Origin: Heterotrichella gracilis
Lineage: Eukaryota > Sar > Xanthophyceae > Tribonematales > Xanthonemataceae
Assembly: GCA_032358255.1 (NCBI GenBank)
Contig: JAULBX010002002.1
Span: forward strand, 1-64,000
Direction of reading: 5' to 3'
DNA length: 64,000 bases
Under the pieces are notes generated by a model. The model saw nothing but the letters and a program-made list of their open reading frames with translations. It was not told the DNA's origin and did not search any database. Of this stretch, positions 54,326 to 64,000 are shown in pieces; position 1 is the first letter of the stretch, and each line of letters opens with the position of its first letter. The translations under genes were made by a program, and so were the position numbers.

Positions 54326-57300
54326 ATGACAACAGGCGAAGCAATGGAGTCCGTTTCCACAAACGGAAGCGATAGCCGCGCAGAGGACCTGGAGGGCGCC
54401 GATGCATCTAAGAACCAGGGCAACGCGCTGTTCAAAGGTGTGCATGCATATCGCGTTCTCGAACTTGCTGTGACATGTCTGTCACGACCCCCTCACGTGG
54501 TTCTGGGAAAACACAGCTCCTGATCGCACCTGAAGTAGTTGCTCTACAAGCCCGTGGTGTCTGCAACGAAGTTGAGGTGGATTTATATCGGTTGTGGTGC
54601 AGAGAAACACTATGCACAAGCCATCGCTGCTTACACTCGGGCCATTGCTCTGGACCCAAGTAACTGCATCTTCTATGCCAACCGCGCGGCTGCCCACTTG
54701 CGGTTGGAGAACTTTGGGTCTGCTGTATCTGATGCCAGCAAAGCTCTCGAGACAAACCCCAATTATGTCAAGGTAAGGGTGCCACTGGTCAGGGTTAGTG
54801 CCCAGCACATCACACGCCTATGCACAGGCCCACAATTCATACAGGGCAGACAGGCAGTTGCAGGACAGGACCTGGCACTGCGTACGTAAGTGCGACGAGG
54901 GTTGTACCTTTTCACCCATCTGGTTTGCCCTCTGGCCGCGGCTTGGTGCAGCATGGCCCTGCAGATGCGGTGGACAGCGAGAAGGGTTGCTGGCGGGGAT
55001 ACGCAACTGCCTACTTCAATTCGACGACGAATTTATTGCCATGTTTAGACACTTTCTATTGCCGCTTGAGATTTAGTATGGTGCACGGTGCTGTTCAGGG
55101 TATAGGGTTTAGGGTTTTGCCCAACCACATGGTGCTGAAGTCCCCTTGATACACACACATATGCATCTCAAGGTACCATCCATATGCATGCCATGGTACC
55201 ATCCCCTTCCACCCACAAACGAACGCATCGTGGGTGACCTGCAGGGGTACTACCGCCGTGCGGACGCGTACTTTGCCCAGGGCAAGATCAAGGATGCCTA
55301 CAAGGATTTCAAGACGGCTGCAAAGCACGCCCCCCGCGACCCCGACCTCAGGAAAAAGCTGGCAGAGTGCGAGAAGGAGGTCAAGCGGCAGCGGTTTGAG
55401 GAGGCGCTGTCTGTACCGGTAGGGCATAGGTTCAAACCCCGATGCACGCTGGCACTGGAGCGCTACCCGCTGCTGCACTCTTGTTGACTGTTGTAAGTCA
55501 AGTGTGAACCAGCGCCACCATTGCAACGCATGTTGTCAGGTTTGGGGGGAATGCATTTGGGGCTGCACGGCAGGAGGACAAGGGGCAGCAATGACAAGGG
55601 GCGACCATTTCCAAATTTCCAGGGAGCTTCACTTGCAAGGGGGCGGCATGGCAAGCCATATATGTCACGAGGGCCATATGTTGCAATTGGACCGCATTGC
55701 GGATGGGGGCAAACGTTGTGTCTCCCCTTGTGCTGCAGGAGGCTGAGCAGGAGCTTGTGTCATGCACGGTGGAGCTGAGCAGCATGCCTGTGGAGGACTC
55801 GGTGACGCCGCGCATGGAGGGTACGCGGAATCATTGCAAAAGTCCACATTCTCGATCTGACTCTTTCTTAATCTACACCCACATTCTTGAGACGAAGATG
55901 GGAGGGGGAAGCATATTAATATATAAATCAATAAATTGTATCAATATTTATATTTACATTGCTTGGCGCAGGGAGCAACGAGGAGGGTTTCACCATTACC
56001 CTTGAGTTTGTCAAGGCAATGATGGAGGAGTTCAAGCAGCAACGAAGCATACACCGGCGATTCGCGTTCCAGATAGTGCTGCAAGCGCAGGAGATCTTCA
56101 AATCCCGGCCGTCGCTGGTGGATGTCGACATTCCTGGGGATGCACATTTCACTGTGTGTGGGGATGTGCATGGGCAGTACTACGACCTCCTCAACATCTT
56201 TGAGATCAACGGGCTGCCTTCAGAATCAAACCCCTACCTATTCAACGGTGCGTACGCATGGGCCGATGCGCCGCCTGTTGAATGGCGCATCGCACACCCA
56301 ATGCTTGCAATACAAACCTGCATCCCATGCATTTCTGGGTACATGGGTTTGCGATGACCCTTGCCATGCTGCAACAGACATCGGGGGCCGGGTTGTGGGG
56401 TTCTGCTCTATGCATGCGCTCATGGGGGGCGGGCCCCTATCTGGCAATGGGCTGCCCCTCTTTAGGGTAATAACGTTCACCGCCAACCCTTACATGTAAA
56501 CCTTGCGCGGGAGATGATGTGTGATCAGGGCTGGGATGAACCCTCAACCGCAAGCAGTAAATTGGTCAAACCCTAAACTGTGGTTTTGCCCTGCAGGTGA
56601 CTTTGTTGACCGGGGGTCGTGGTCTGTTGAGGTCATCCTCGCGCTGTTTGCACTCAAGTGCCTGTACCCCGACCACCTGCACCTGGCCAGGGGCAACCAC
56701 GAGTCAAAGTCGATGAACAAAATCTACGGGTTCGACGGCGAGGCGAGTCGCGGCCTTGACGGCATGCAGTGCTTGCAGACGAAGTGCATGTCATTTTGCC
56801 TAGCATTGCCTCCCTTTGATTGTATCATTGTATCATCCTCATAAATTATAATGTCTCTTCTTTATTTCATACCCATGGTATGCTGCATGCTCCACCAAAT
56901 GTTCTGGCATTTCAGCTGGGTAAGCATTGCGCCATTCATGAAAGGGTGTAGCTGCCGCTGGCATTGAGGGTACACACACGCACTGTGTGGCGCCCAGCCT
57001 GCACACGCGCCAGGGTTGTCATGTTGGGTTTGCACCCGCATGACCATGTTGCACCCAGCCTGCATCAGAGGGTAGCGTTTTGAATGCCCCTGCAGGCCGT
57101 GCAATTCCTTCCACCCTGCCCCCTGCAAGTGCAACCTCAAACCGTAAACACTAAACCCTAAACAACCCCCTCCATCCCGCCCCCTGCAGGTGAAGCACAA
57201 GTACAACCCCGTGCTGTCCGACGTGTTCCGGGAAACCTTCAACTGGCTGCCCCTGGCGCACGTGCTCAACGGCCAGGTGCTGGTGGTGCACGGGGGGCTG

Positions 57301-58378
57301 TTCTCGCAGGACGGGGTCACGCTGGATGACCTGCGCTCGATACAGCGCAACAGGTGCGGTGTGGCAACATGGGGGGGTGTAGGAAGGTGTGGGGTGGTGT
57401 GGGGCTGTGTCTGTGGGTGGTCACGCGGGGCGGCCTGTGGCCCCCTACAGCGCAACAGGTGCGGTGGTGTATGGCAGGTCCTGCTTGTGTGCCTGTGCGG
57501 GGACCGATGCAACAGGTGCGGTGCGACTGTGCGTGGTACGCGCACCGTCACTGCTCAGAGTGAGGTGTGTGGCGGTGCAGGTCATGTCTTGCAGTGGGGT
57601 CAAATGTAGCCGGTGGGGTCATGCTGCGCATGATGCTTGAAAGGTTGCACCACTGCCAGCATCATGTGAGCAGCAGAATTGGATCACACAGCATCACTCC
57701 CAGCGTGAACCGAACCGCCACTGTCAGGAGCAGCAGCTAACGTGCCGCATGTTCCCCACTGCCCTGCAGGGAGCCGCCTGAGGAGGGCTTGATGTGCGAG
57801 ATGCTGTGGAGCGACCCAGGCCCAAGCCCAGGCCGCCAACCCAGCAAGCGTGGCGTGGGCGTGGCTTTTGGTGAGCAATTACAGCCATTTTTCTATTAAT
57901 GTTCACATAAATCTTGCATTCAAGCAATGTATCCAGGTTAGCAGCCTGCAGAGCTTTGTAAACCCCAAAACCCTCATTTCCAACCCTAGACCCCTCCTGC
58001 ATGCCTAGACTTGGCCAAGCGCTTCCTGTCGGACAATTGCCATTCTGGAACCCCAAAAACACTAATTTCTATCCCTGGAACCCCCCCGCAGGTCCCGACG
58101 TGACCAAGCGCTTCCTGTCGGACAACGGCCTGTCGCTGCTGGTGCGCAGCCACGAGGTGAAAGATGAGGGGTACGAGGTGGACCACGATGGCTACTGCAT
58201 CACGGTGTTCAGCGCGCCCAACTACTGCGACCAGATGGGCAACAAGGGCGCATTCATCCGCTTCCGGGGCGACGACATGACGCCGCACTTCACCACGTTC
58301 ACGGCGGTGCCGCACCCCGACATTAAGCCCATGGCCTACGCGCAGTCGCTGCTCAACTCCATGTGGGGCTTCATGTAG
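54326..58378 (+). CDS. PP5: Serine/threonine protein phosphatase 5 (TPR-PPP)
   Basis: Nine exons join in phase: 54326-54437, 54603-54772, 55245-55418, 55739-55820, 55972-56247, 56597-56742, 57190-57353, 57770-57870 and 58092-58378; 503 residues (human 499). Three TPRs ([40 protein letters not shown]) bind the Hsp90 C-terminus. The PPP core has [10 protein letters not shown], then [33 protein letters not shown] and [11 protein letters not shown], covering the metal ligands and phosphate contacts. The end [17 protein letters not shown] is the family's regulatory C-terminus. The enzyme dephosphorylates Hsp90 clients in cytosol and nucleus. Plant PP5 also acts on phytochrome. The donor of exon 6 is GC (GAG|GCGAGT), while all others are GT. 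The start could also be the Met at 54344. Confidence 0.96.
57440..57530 (+). repeat. Copies of PP5 exon 7 end
   Basis: TACAGCGCAACAGGTGCGGT (57446 on) exactly repeats the exon 7 terminus and donor (57341 on), and a shorter GCAACAGGTGCGGTGCG follows at about 57508. Both keep the donor. Confidence 0.8.
58008..58050 (+). repeat. Copy of PP5 exon 9 start
   Basis: ACTTGGCCAAGCGCTTCCTG TCGGACAATTGCC copies exon 9 (GACGTGACCAAGCGCTTCCT GTCGGACAACGGCC, 58097 on) about 90 bases upstream, with the intervening AACCCCAAAA...TTCTATCCC / TTCCAACCC also duplicated. Confidence 0.85.
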
Positions 58379-60179
58379 GGTTTTCCATGGAGGGTGGAGC
58401 GTAGGGTTTCGCCGGGGTGGCGGGGGTACGCCAGTGCTGCAGTAGGGTGACAGGGGTATGTACGAAAGGGGGGGGGGGGGAGGGGGAGAGGTCATACTAT
58501 GTACAGCAGTGGGGAGGGGGGGTAGAGTGTGAGCAGGGTGTGCAGCTGGTCCCTGCATTGAGTGGGCCCATGTTGTTACAGCTAAGCATGGCATGCAGTA
58601 TGGGCATGGAGCCCTGTGCATTATGTGCGGTACCAGTGGCAGGCAGTTTTCCTTTGCCACATGGCCACAGTTGATGCTGCTAGCGTTTGCAGACCACCTT
58701 TAAATCATGCTGATTGTGTATCCGCCTCAGTGTCGAGCGGTGCAAAATCATGGCATGATCCCAAAATTTGGAAGCCAATAATGTGAGTTTCTGCCTCTCT
58801 AGCTGATGTTATCCTCAACGTTTTCCCCACGAACCCATGCCTTGACAGTGCCACACAGGGGATCATGAGTAGGGATGTGCGAATGCGTATATTTTATTCT
58901 CATATACTCTCATATACCCGTATATACCATATGATTCATGAGAGTTATATGTCATATAGTTCATGAGAGTTATACGTCCTCAACCTGCACAGCATTAGTG
59001 CATGCCCTATTTAGCAAATTTTAATGGTTTTTCCCATGCCATGCACGGCCCTTTTCCACTGCAAGTGCCTGCCTGACAGTGTGGTGCAGGCACTTTACAT
59101 CCTGCCACGGCTCAGCCGGGGGCATCAGGCATCTCACAGTGACTGCAGCGTCTGGCCCAGGGTCTAGGACGAGGTTGAGAGTGACTGCTTGACTGAGTGC
59201 ATTTATGAGTGAGTTGAGTGCATTTGTGAGTGAGCACGTTCGCTCTAGCACACTTGTAGCCTGCAGGATGCATGGGCGCTCGCGCCTATGTGTTACCCGT
59301 TGAGCTGCCTAGTAGCTGGTCACAGAGGTACTCATGATCCTCAAGATGATTCTCCTAGCAAGCATACTCAGTACCCAAGTTGGGGCATGGAAATCCCAGG
59401 CCCAGGCTGTGCTGGGTGGCAGTGGAACTTATCAGTACTACTTGGTTAGAAGCCCCCGAGAATGTAACAATAAATTGCCTCAAAGTTTGGAGCAACTATT
59501 GTTGTGGCCTCATGGCGGGGCACCGTGCATGCATATGTGCATATCTTTCAGACTCTGCGATCTTGAGGCGCCTCAGCCTGGCAGTGCGCACCCAGCTACG
59601 TAGTACTTTGCCCAATGGGAAATTAATCATAATTACATTAGATTTCTCAAGTCGGCATTGCCGTGAAAATATTCCTGACCGGGTCTAGCTATGTGTAAGG
59701 AGTTTGCAGCTGTGCATACAGACATATGGTGCTCAGCAGCCTGGACGCCTGTGCAAGTTGAGCACACTCTACCAAACGCTGTGTGACACCAATTGCATGC
59801 ATCATTTGCTGGGAGCGAAAAGATCCATATATGCGGTTTGGGACAAGTAGTTCCAGCAAGCAGGAGAGCGCGCAACCCAATGGGCTCCTGAAAGACATCA
59901 CCCATGCACCGAATGTCATTTATTGAGCAGGCATGTAGCAATCGCTACTCTGAACCAGACCGTGCCCATCCACCCAGAAAACGAGTTACTTGTTTCAACA
60001 ACCATTGGGTCACAACCCTGGCGTGGCAGGGAATATAAAAGCATTTAAAGCATAATATACAAAAGGATGGTATTTCTCAACCGCACTCCACCATTGATGG
60101 TGCAACCCTGCACCCCAGGCCCCAAACACTCCTTGCTGGTGCAACAAGCTTTGCCCTGTTACTGACTAGCCCCTGCTCA
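58379..60179. other. Intergenic stretch PP5 / Cys-rich gene
   Basis: A pure G run (about 58469-58480), a repeat end at 58867-58980 and TGCATGCA at 59526 and 59794 are the visible items. No exon is supported on either strand. Confidence 0.5.
58867..58980. repeat. Inverted relative of the window-start repeat, with a short tandem duplication
   Basis: GAGTAGGGATGTGCGAATGC GTATA matches the reverse complement of 55-79 at about 22 of 25 positions and is followed by CATATAC/TATATAC-like DNA. Next to it TTCATGAGAGTTATA occurs twice (about 58934 and 58960). Confidence 0.65.
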
Positions 60180-61436
60180 TCATGCCATTGAAGGACTCGA
60201 CGTGCTCATAGCCACAGACACGCTGTTGCCAAGCTGGCCTTTGTGGCGCACAGGGCCTGGCGAAGGCTCCTCTTGCGCAGCCAGTGGCGTGTGCACAACA
60301 CTGACCGCACCAGGGCTGCACGTGGGCTGTTGCAGACCCAAACCGGGTCTGTCAGTAGAAGCTGGCGCTGGGCTGGCCAGTATGCTTTCCCTTGCCAGGC
60401 CCTCTGCTGTCAGTGAGTCCCGCCCATGCGCAGCCTGCCCCCCCACGTGCAGTGCAGAGAATGCAGACTCTGCTTGGGTGAGCGACTTGCTGGGACCTGG
60501 CTGCTGGTCCTCGGGCATGGAGGCAGTGCCATTGGAACACCGTGGGCACACACCAGCTGCACAGGAGCACACAAGATCTAAGGCTGGCTGGCAATGGATG
60601 CGGGGACTGCATTGCATTGCAGATGGGGATGGTGTGTTCACGTTTTCAATGCTGTATGGGCCGCTCTTGCACGCCTGGCAGACATTGCAGTGCCACACTG
60701 CCAGCACCAGAGGCACACTATCAAAATGCAGCAGAATTCCAGCATACAGAGAAATAAATCACCCCGTAATGCTACATATGTAACGCAGATATGCTGAAGG
60801 GCACATGGACAAGCGATCTCACCAGGACTTGCCCCTTGGGCACCTTGACCAGCGCCACTGCAGGTACAGGTTGCTGCTGCGGGTTCACAGGGTGCTGCAG
60901 GCTCAACAGATGCCCTGTCCTCTGTCTCTTCAGTCACTTGGCTGAGGTTCAACCACTCCCACACTTGCTTCATCACTTCTGAGCGAGGCCGCTTTCTCAA
61001 CTGGGTGTGTGCTGCTGCCTTCTTCGTTGACCCAGGGCCATGAAAACTCCATGGTGCAGTGCTTTGAGGAGAAGGGGCCTGACAAGGGTTTAAAACCGCT
61101 CCTCAGTTTTCAATCCACGCCCCTTGACTGAGAAAGCCAATGGCATATGCAGGCATATGACATCAAGGAACACCAGGAGGTCTACAGTGCGGAGCTGCCT
61201 TCGGCCCGGTGCGGTGTGCAATGCGATGTACACTAGTGTATATCCATTGGTTGGACAGCAGTGATATCCACTGTCACCTTGTGACCAGCAACGAAGTAGG
61301 AAGGAAGATGCTCACTCCTCACCTTATCACTTTGGTGGGTTGTGACTCCGTGAGAGCCTAAGCTTAGGCTGCAGGCAACGTCTTCGGACCGAGCATCATC
61401 GGTCAGCGACAGCGTTGCACTCCGGGTTCGCTTCAT
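60180..61436 (-). CDS. Unrecognised Cys-rich protein
   Basis: Three exons can be joined in phase: 61436-61323 (MKRTRSATLSLTDD...), 61078-60823 (or ending 60844), and 60697-60180; 288-295 residues. Exon 2 has a basic RKRPRSEVMKQ, a possible nuclear signal, and a helix VWEWLNLSQVTEE. Exon 3 opens with a Cys-rich unit, WHCNVCQACKSG, then MQCSPRIHCQPAL and LVCSCAAGVCPRC, nine to ten Cys with C-x2-C spacing suggestive of a zinc-binding domain. The rest is Ser/Pro-rich. I do not recognise the fold. It could be a chromatin or transcription factor-like protein. Confidence 0.6.
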
Positions 61437-62633
61437 GTTTGCCAGCTGCCAACTCCCCTCCACATTCGCACGAATTGGTATCTGCCGCTGGCTGCACAAG
61501 TTTCGTTTGGCTGGCCTCTAAAGCGTCCACTGTTAAACTTGCTGAGATAGTCGCACGCAGCACCAATTCCGAACTGCTTACACGCGCCAAGCACCGATAT
61601 GCGCTCTCTTTCACAACAGCCAAGAGAGGAGGTGAACTAGTGACTGGTACGCTTGCACTGAAAAGTTTCAGGTGCTGTTAGCTGCTGTTTGCGCCTACAA
61701 ATCAACCAGGTGCCACGCGCTTACAACAAAAGCCTTCCAGACCGCTTATGTGAATAGGAGCGTGCAGTTTTCCAGGGAGATTATATGGGACAACTGGAAC
61801 GCAGGTATGCAGTTGACGAGTTTGAAATAATAGGGCAATATAACCTGGTTATCATTAAGCATAAATGGGGTCGACCCGAAACCACTGTGTACTGCAGCCG
61901 AGACTCAGGGTCGTCAGGCGCTGCGTCTTGACTGCACACTTATTGGGTGGTCTGTATCCATGCCCATGCCTACCACCCTCCCAAGCGTCATGTGCACATG
62001 CCACCAATTTGCATGTGCCATGTTTTGCATTAAGTCCCAACTTTCCGATGGCCGCCCATTTGTACAAGGATCCTGGTGCACAAAGCCACCCCGCGCACAG
62101 TCACTGCAAATAGCGTCTTTCTAACGTCTGACCGCTTGCTAGACACAGTGGGCCTCGCGTCTTGTGGGTTCAGAAGGTGACAAAGTCAAGCTGCCCATGC
62201 TCCAAGGTACCCTCGATGCTTCTCAGTGCAAAGAACCTAGGTGGATCTCTCAGCAGTGTGCAAACCAGCTGCAGGCAGTCAAGCCAAGCCCAGGCCCTGA
62301 GTGAGCAGATGCAAGGGCACCCTGCTTCTCAGTGCCAAAACCCTACGGAAAACCCCTTAAGGGGACTGCCAGTAAACTGTAGCAGGTGTTTACACTCTCC
62401 TGCTCCCGATCATACCAGTCCCAAATGTTTGGACAACTACCGGCAGGAACAACCACGTCCACTCACTGTATTTCATTACAATAAAAAGCCTAGTGCAATA
62501 AATATACCTTGCTGTCAACGGTGCAACAAGCTACGTCATGTATATACAGTGTGTCACTACGAAAATCATGGCAAGAAAACCAACCCAACACAACGCCGTC
62601 AACCCAGCTGCACCCACCCACACACCCTGCGCG
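61437..62633. other. Intergenic stretch
   Basis: The left part is the promoter and 5' UTR of the Cys-rich gene, the right part the 3' UTR of the membrane protein. Some open frames exist (62162-62730, plus strand) but have no family features or splice context, and I do not call them. Confidence 0.45.
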
Positions 62634-62993
62634 CTACACCTGCTCACCACCTGCGTGTTTCTTCCCATTGTGCTCTTCCTTGTATGGCTCAAACTCCCAG
62701 GGGCTGCCCGCCGCCCACAGCATCCCCTTGAGGGGCGCCTTGATCAGCATCTCCATCACATTCCACAGCAGCTGCGCAACCATGCCGATGGGGCAGCAGA
62801 TGATCTTCACGGGGAGCAGCAGGATCCACACCACCACCCCCAGCACCGTCATGATCAGGAGGAGGGGCAGGCAGATGATGATGATGATCCAGCGCAGGAA
62901 GGTGGGGCACCCAGCGTCCTCCTCGGCATGGTCCTGCTTGCCACCTTGGGCGGATTGGTGGCCAGCTTGCGTGGAGGCAGGCTTGTGTGTTGC
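62634..62993 (-). CDS. Small membrane protein, last exon(s)
   Basis: An exon opening at an acceptor (CGGCAG, 62993) reads ATHKPASTQAGHQSAQGG, then GCPTFLRWIIIIICLPLLLI, a second helix VLGVVVWILLLPVKIICCPI, an amphipathic MVAQLLWNVMEMLIKAPLKG and a charged end to the stop at 62634. Two close helices with a CC pair between them and an interfacial helix suggest a small double-pass protein. No first exon with an ATG could be joined in phase upstream. Family not recognised. Confidence 0.65.
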   Translation of the reverse strand, partial: ATHKPASTQAGHQSAQGGKQDHAEEDAGCPTFLRWIIIIICLPLLLIMTVLGVVVWILLLPVKIICCPIGMVAQLLWNVMEMLIKAPLKGMLWAAGSPWEFEPYKEEHNGKKHAGGEQV

Positions 62994-63002
62994 CTGCCGA
63001 TA

Positions 63003-63411
63003 GCAAAACAATTTATCAGTGAATAAAGTAACGTGCGTCAGTAGCTATTCCCCACCCTCCCGCCAGTGACCGAGAAAATGCCGCCCTGCCATTGACCGCA
63101 GTGGCTGTCAGGCGTCGCCAGGTTCAAATGCAGCAATCATGCCTTTCTTGCCAGGACTGGTGCGCGGACTGGTGGGTTTAAATGGAGCAACATAGCCTTT
63201 CAAAATAAAAATAAAAAGCACAACTAATGTAAAAACGGGGAATATAAAAGGAGGAAAACAAACATGGACAACAAGCCTCAACGTCAAGGGCTGGGGTCAA
63301 GGAGAGTCATTTTTGACAAAAGGGCAGGCTGAAGGGGCATTCAAATACTGGGGCGGGGAGGGCAGGGAAGAGGTAACATGATCCAACCTAATAAATAATT
63401 GCGGGCCTGGG
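63003..63411. other. Intergenic stretch
   Basis: It probably holds the 5' end of the small membrane protein gene and the 3' UTR of the gene at the right edge. I could not place a first exon. Confidence 0.4.
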
Positions 63412-64000
63412 TCAGCAAATGCAGCAGCAGCAGCCAGCGGCCGACGCCTCTTGTTTGGAGGGTTTGGAGGGTTTAGTGGTGGGTTCACTGCCAAGCGGGT
63501 CAGCGTCATCCTTGTCTGGCTTCACCACATCCCCCTGCAGGGTCAGGGTTTAGGGTTTCAGGACATCCCGTGCAGGATTAGGAGTTAGGGTTTCAGGACA
63601 ACCTTCCTGCAAAGGAGACCCAGATGTGCAGAGCGCTCTCGATGTGCTGGCAAAGCAAATTTCCACCTAGTAACCCTAGGGGATTGCAAGCGCTGTGCTG
63701 CTGTGTGACGTGGAGCAGGTAACTGCCACATGCATTGCACGTGCTCCGATGCACCTGGGTCACGCACGGGCACCCAAAGCATACTCTGAGACAACCACCA
63801 CTCGCAAATTCCAATGAAGCATGTTGTGCACCCCTCGGCTAACCTTCCACACTATGCCAACCGAGGCTAACATAAATCTCGGGAGCCCTATAATAGGAGA
63901 GCCTTACCGCTGCACTCCCCGCCGCCGCCGCCGCGCCCGCCGCCGCCGCCGTGCCTGCCGCCGCCACCGGCACCGACATGGACAGATCCACAAAGCTGCG
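63412..64000 (-). CDS. C-terminal exons of a gene entering from the right edge; poly-Ala and terminal CCCCIC
   Basis: The last exon (63534-63412) reads GDVVKPDKDDADPLGSEPTT, then a KPSKPSKQEASAAG spacer and CCCCIC before the stop. An upstream exon runs from the window edge to a good donor (GCG|GTAAGG, about 63906) and reads SFVDLSMSVPVAAAG followed by a poly-Ala run from a GCC repeat, in a compatible phase. A C-terminal CxC (here CIC) is the prenylation signal of Rab GTPases, and the flexible linker before it looks like a Rab hypervariable tail. Extra Cys could be palmitoylated. Without the GTPase core this is an inference. Confidence 0.55.

Noticed and set aside
55420-55445. GGTTCAAACCCC, like a tRNA B box
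   Set aside because: No matching A box or cloverleaf at the right distance. It is just after a PP5 donor.
5534-58378. A biosynthetic or functional gene cluster
   Set aside because: The genes are housekeeping genes from different pathways on both strands, and nothing suggests joint regulation beyond divergent pairs.
62162-62730. Long plus-strand open frame
   Set aside because: Composition and order show no domain, it overlaps the opposite membrane-protein exon, and no splice signals support it.
63840-63905. Minus-strand YYRAPEI, like the activation segment of CMGC kinases
   Set aside because: It lies after a strong donor (GCG|GTAAGG), has no other kinase motif nearby and breaks off at once. 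I treat it as intron sequence and chance.
63978-64000. Plus-strand ATG (MDRSTKL) at the window edge
   Set aside because: Only seven codons are visible, and the minus-strand reading of the same bases fits an exon with a good donor.

Overview
The window is nuclear DNA of a photosynthetic eukaryote, most likely a green alga (chlorophyte or early green lineage). Four things point there. Genes are split into many short exons with GT-AG introns. Several products carry chloroplast-type leaders (ClpD, two small membrane proteins). ORC1 has the plant-type PHD + BAH + AAA layout. Introns are full of TTTAGGG/CCCTAAA, the plant and green-algal telomere unit. I cannot name the genus.

Layout, left to right. 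122-4134 (+): 3' part of a TRP-like cation channel. 5534-12429 (+): ORC1 in 14 exons. 12430-17621: a gene-poor stretch with two foldback hairpins, a short exosome-RRP40-like fragment, a small putative chloroplast membrane protein, and a decayed segmental copy of the ORC1 3' end. 27500-17622 (-): an 18-exon PWWP-AWS-SET-postSET-Tudor histone methyltransferase. 28253-35273 (+): ClpD-type chloroplast Hsp100, with a LINE tail in one intron. 37510-36425 (-): single-exon signal peptide peptidase. 38142-42633 (+): TM9/EMP70 protein. 43531-45344 (+): unrecognised proline-rich protein. 48334-46054 (-): unrecognised chloroplast-targeted membrane protein. 48939-49850 (+): CTF8. 51049-51314 (+): SERF. 53647-51921 (-): MAEA/GID9 E3 ligase subunit. 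54326-58378 (+): protein phosphatase 5. 61436-60180 (-): Cys-rich unknown. Before 62634 (-): small membrane protein. Right edge (-): C-terminal exons of a gene ending in Cys-Ile-Cys. The exon chains for ORC1, SET, ClpD, MAEA, PP5, CTF8 and SERF were joined by eye and keep phase throughout, giving products of family-typical size.

There is no operon logic and no obvious pathway cluster. Four gene pairs are divergent with about 0.6-0.7 kb between start codons (SET/ClpD, SPP/TM9, membrane protein/CTF8, MAEA/PP5). Replication and cohesion (ORC1, CTF8), chromatin (SET), proteostasis (ClpD, SPP, MAEA, PP5, SERF) and endomembrane (TM9) functions simply sit side by side.

The most striking signal is in the introns. 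Again and again an intron holds one or more degraded copies of the edge of the exon next to it, often with the splice site still attached, and these echoes are mixed with telomere-type repeats. One echo in TM9 is a complete 42-nt in-frame cassette with both splice sites. Another, at the ORC1 exon 9 donor, has become a five-copy minisatellite. The palindrome TGCATGCA is also far too common (about 23 sites where about one is expected) and avoids coding exons.
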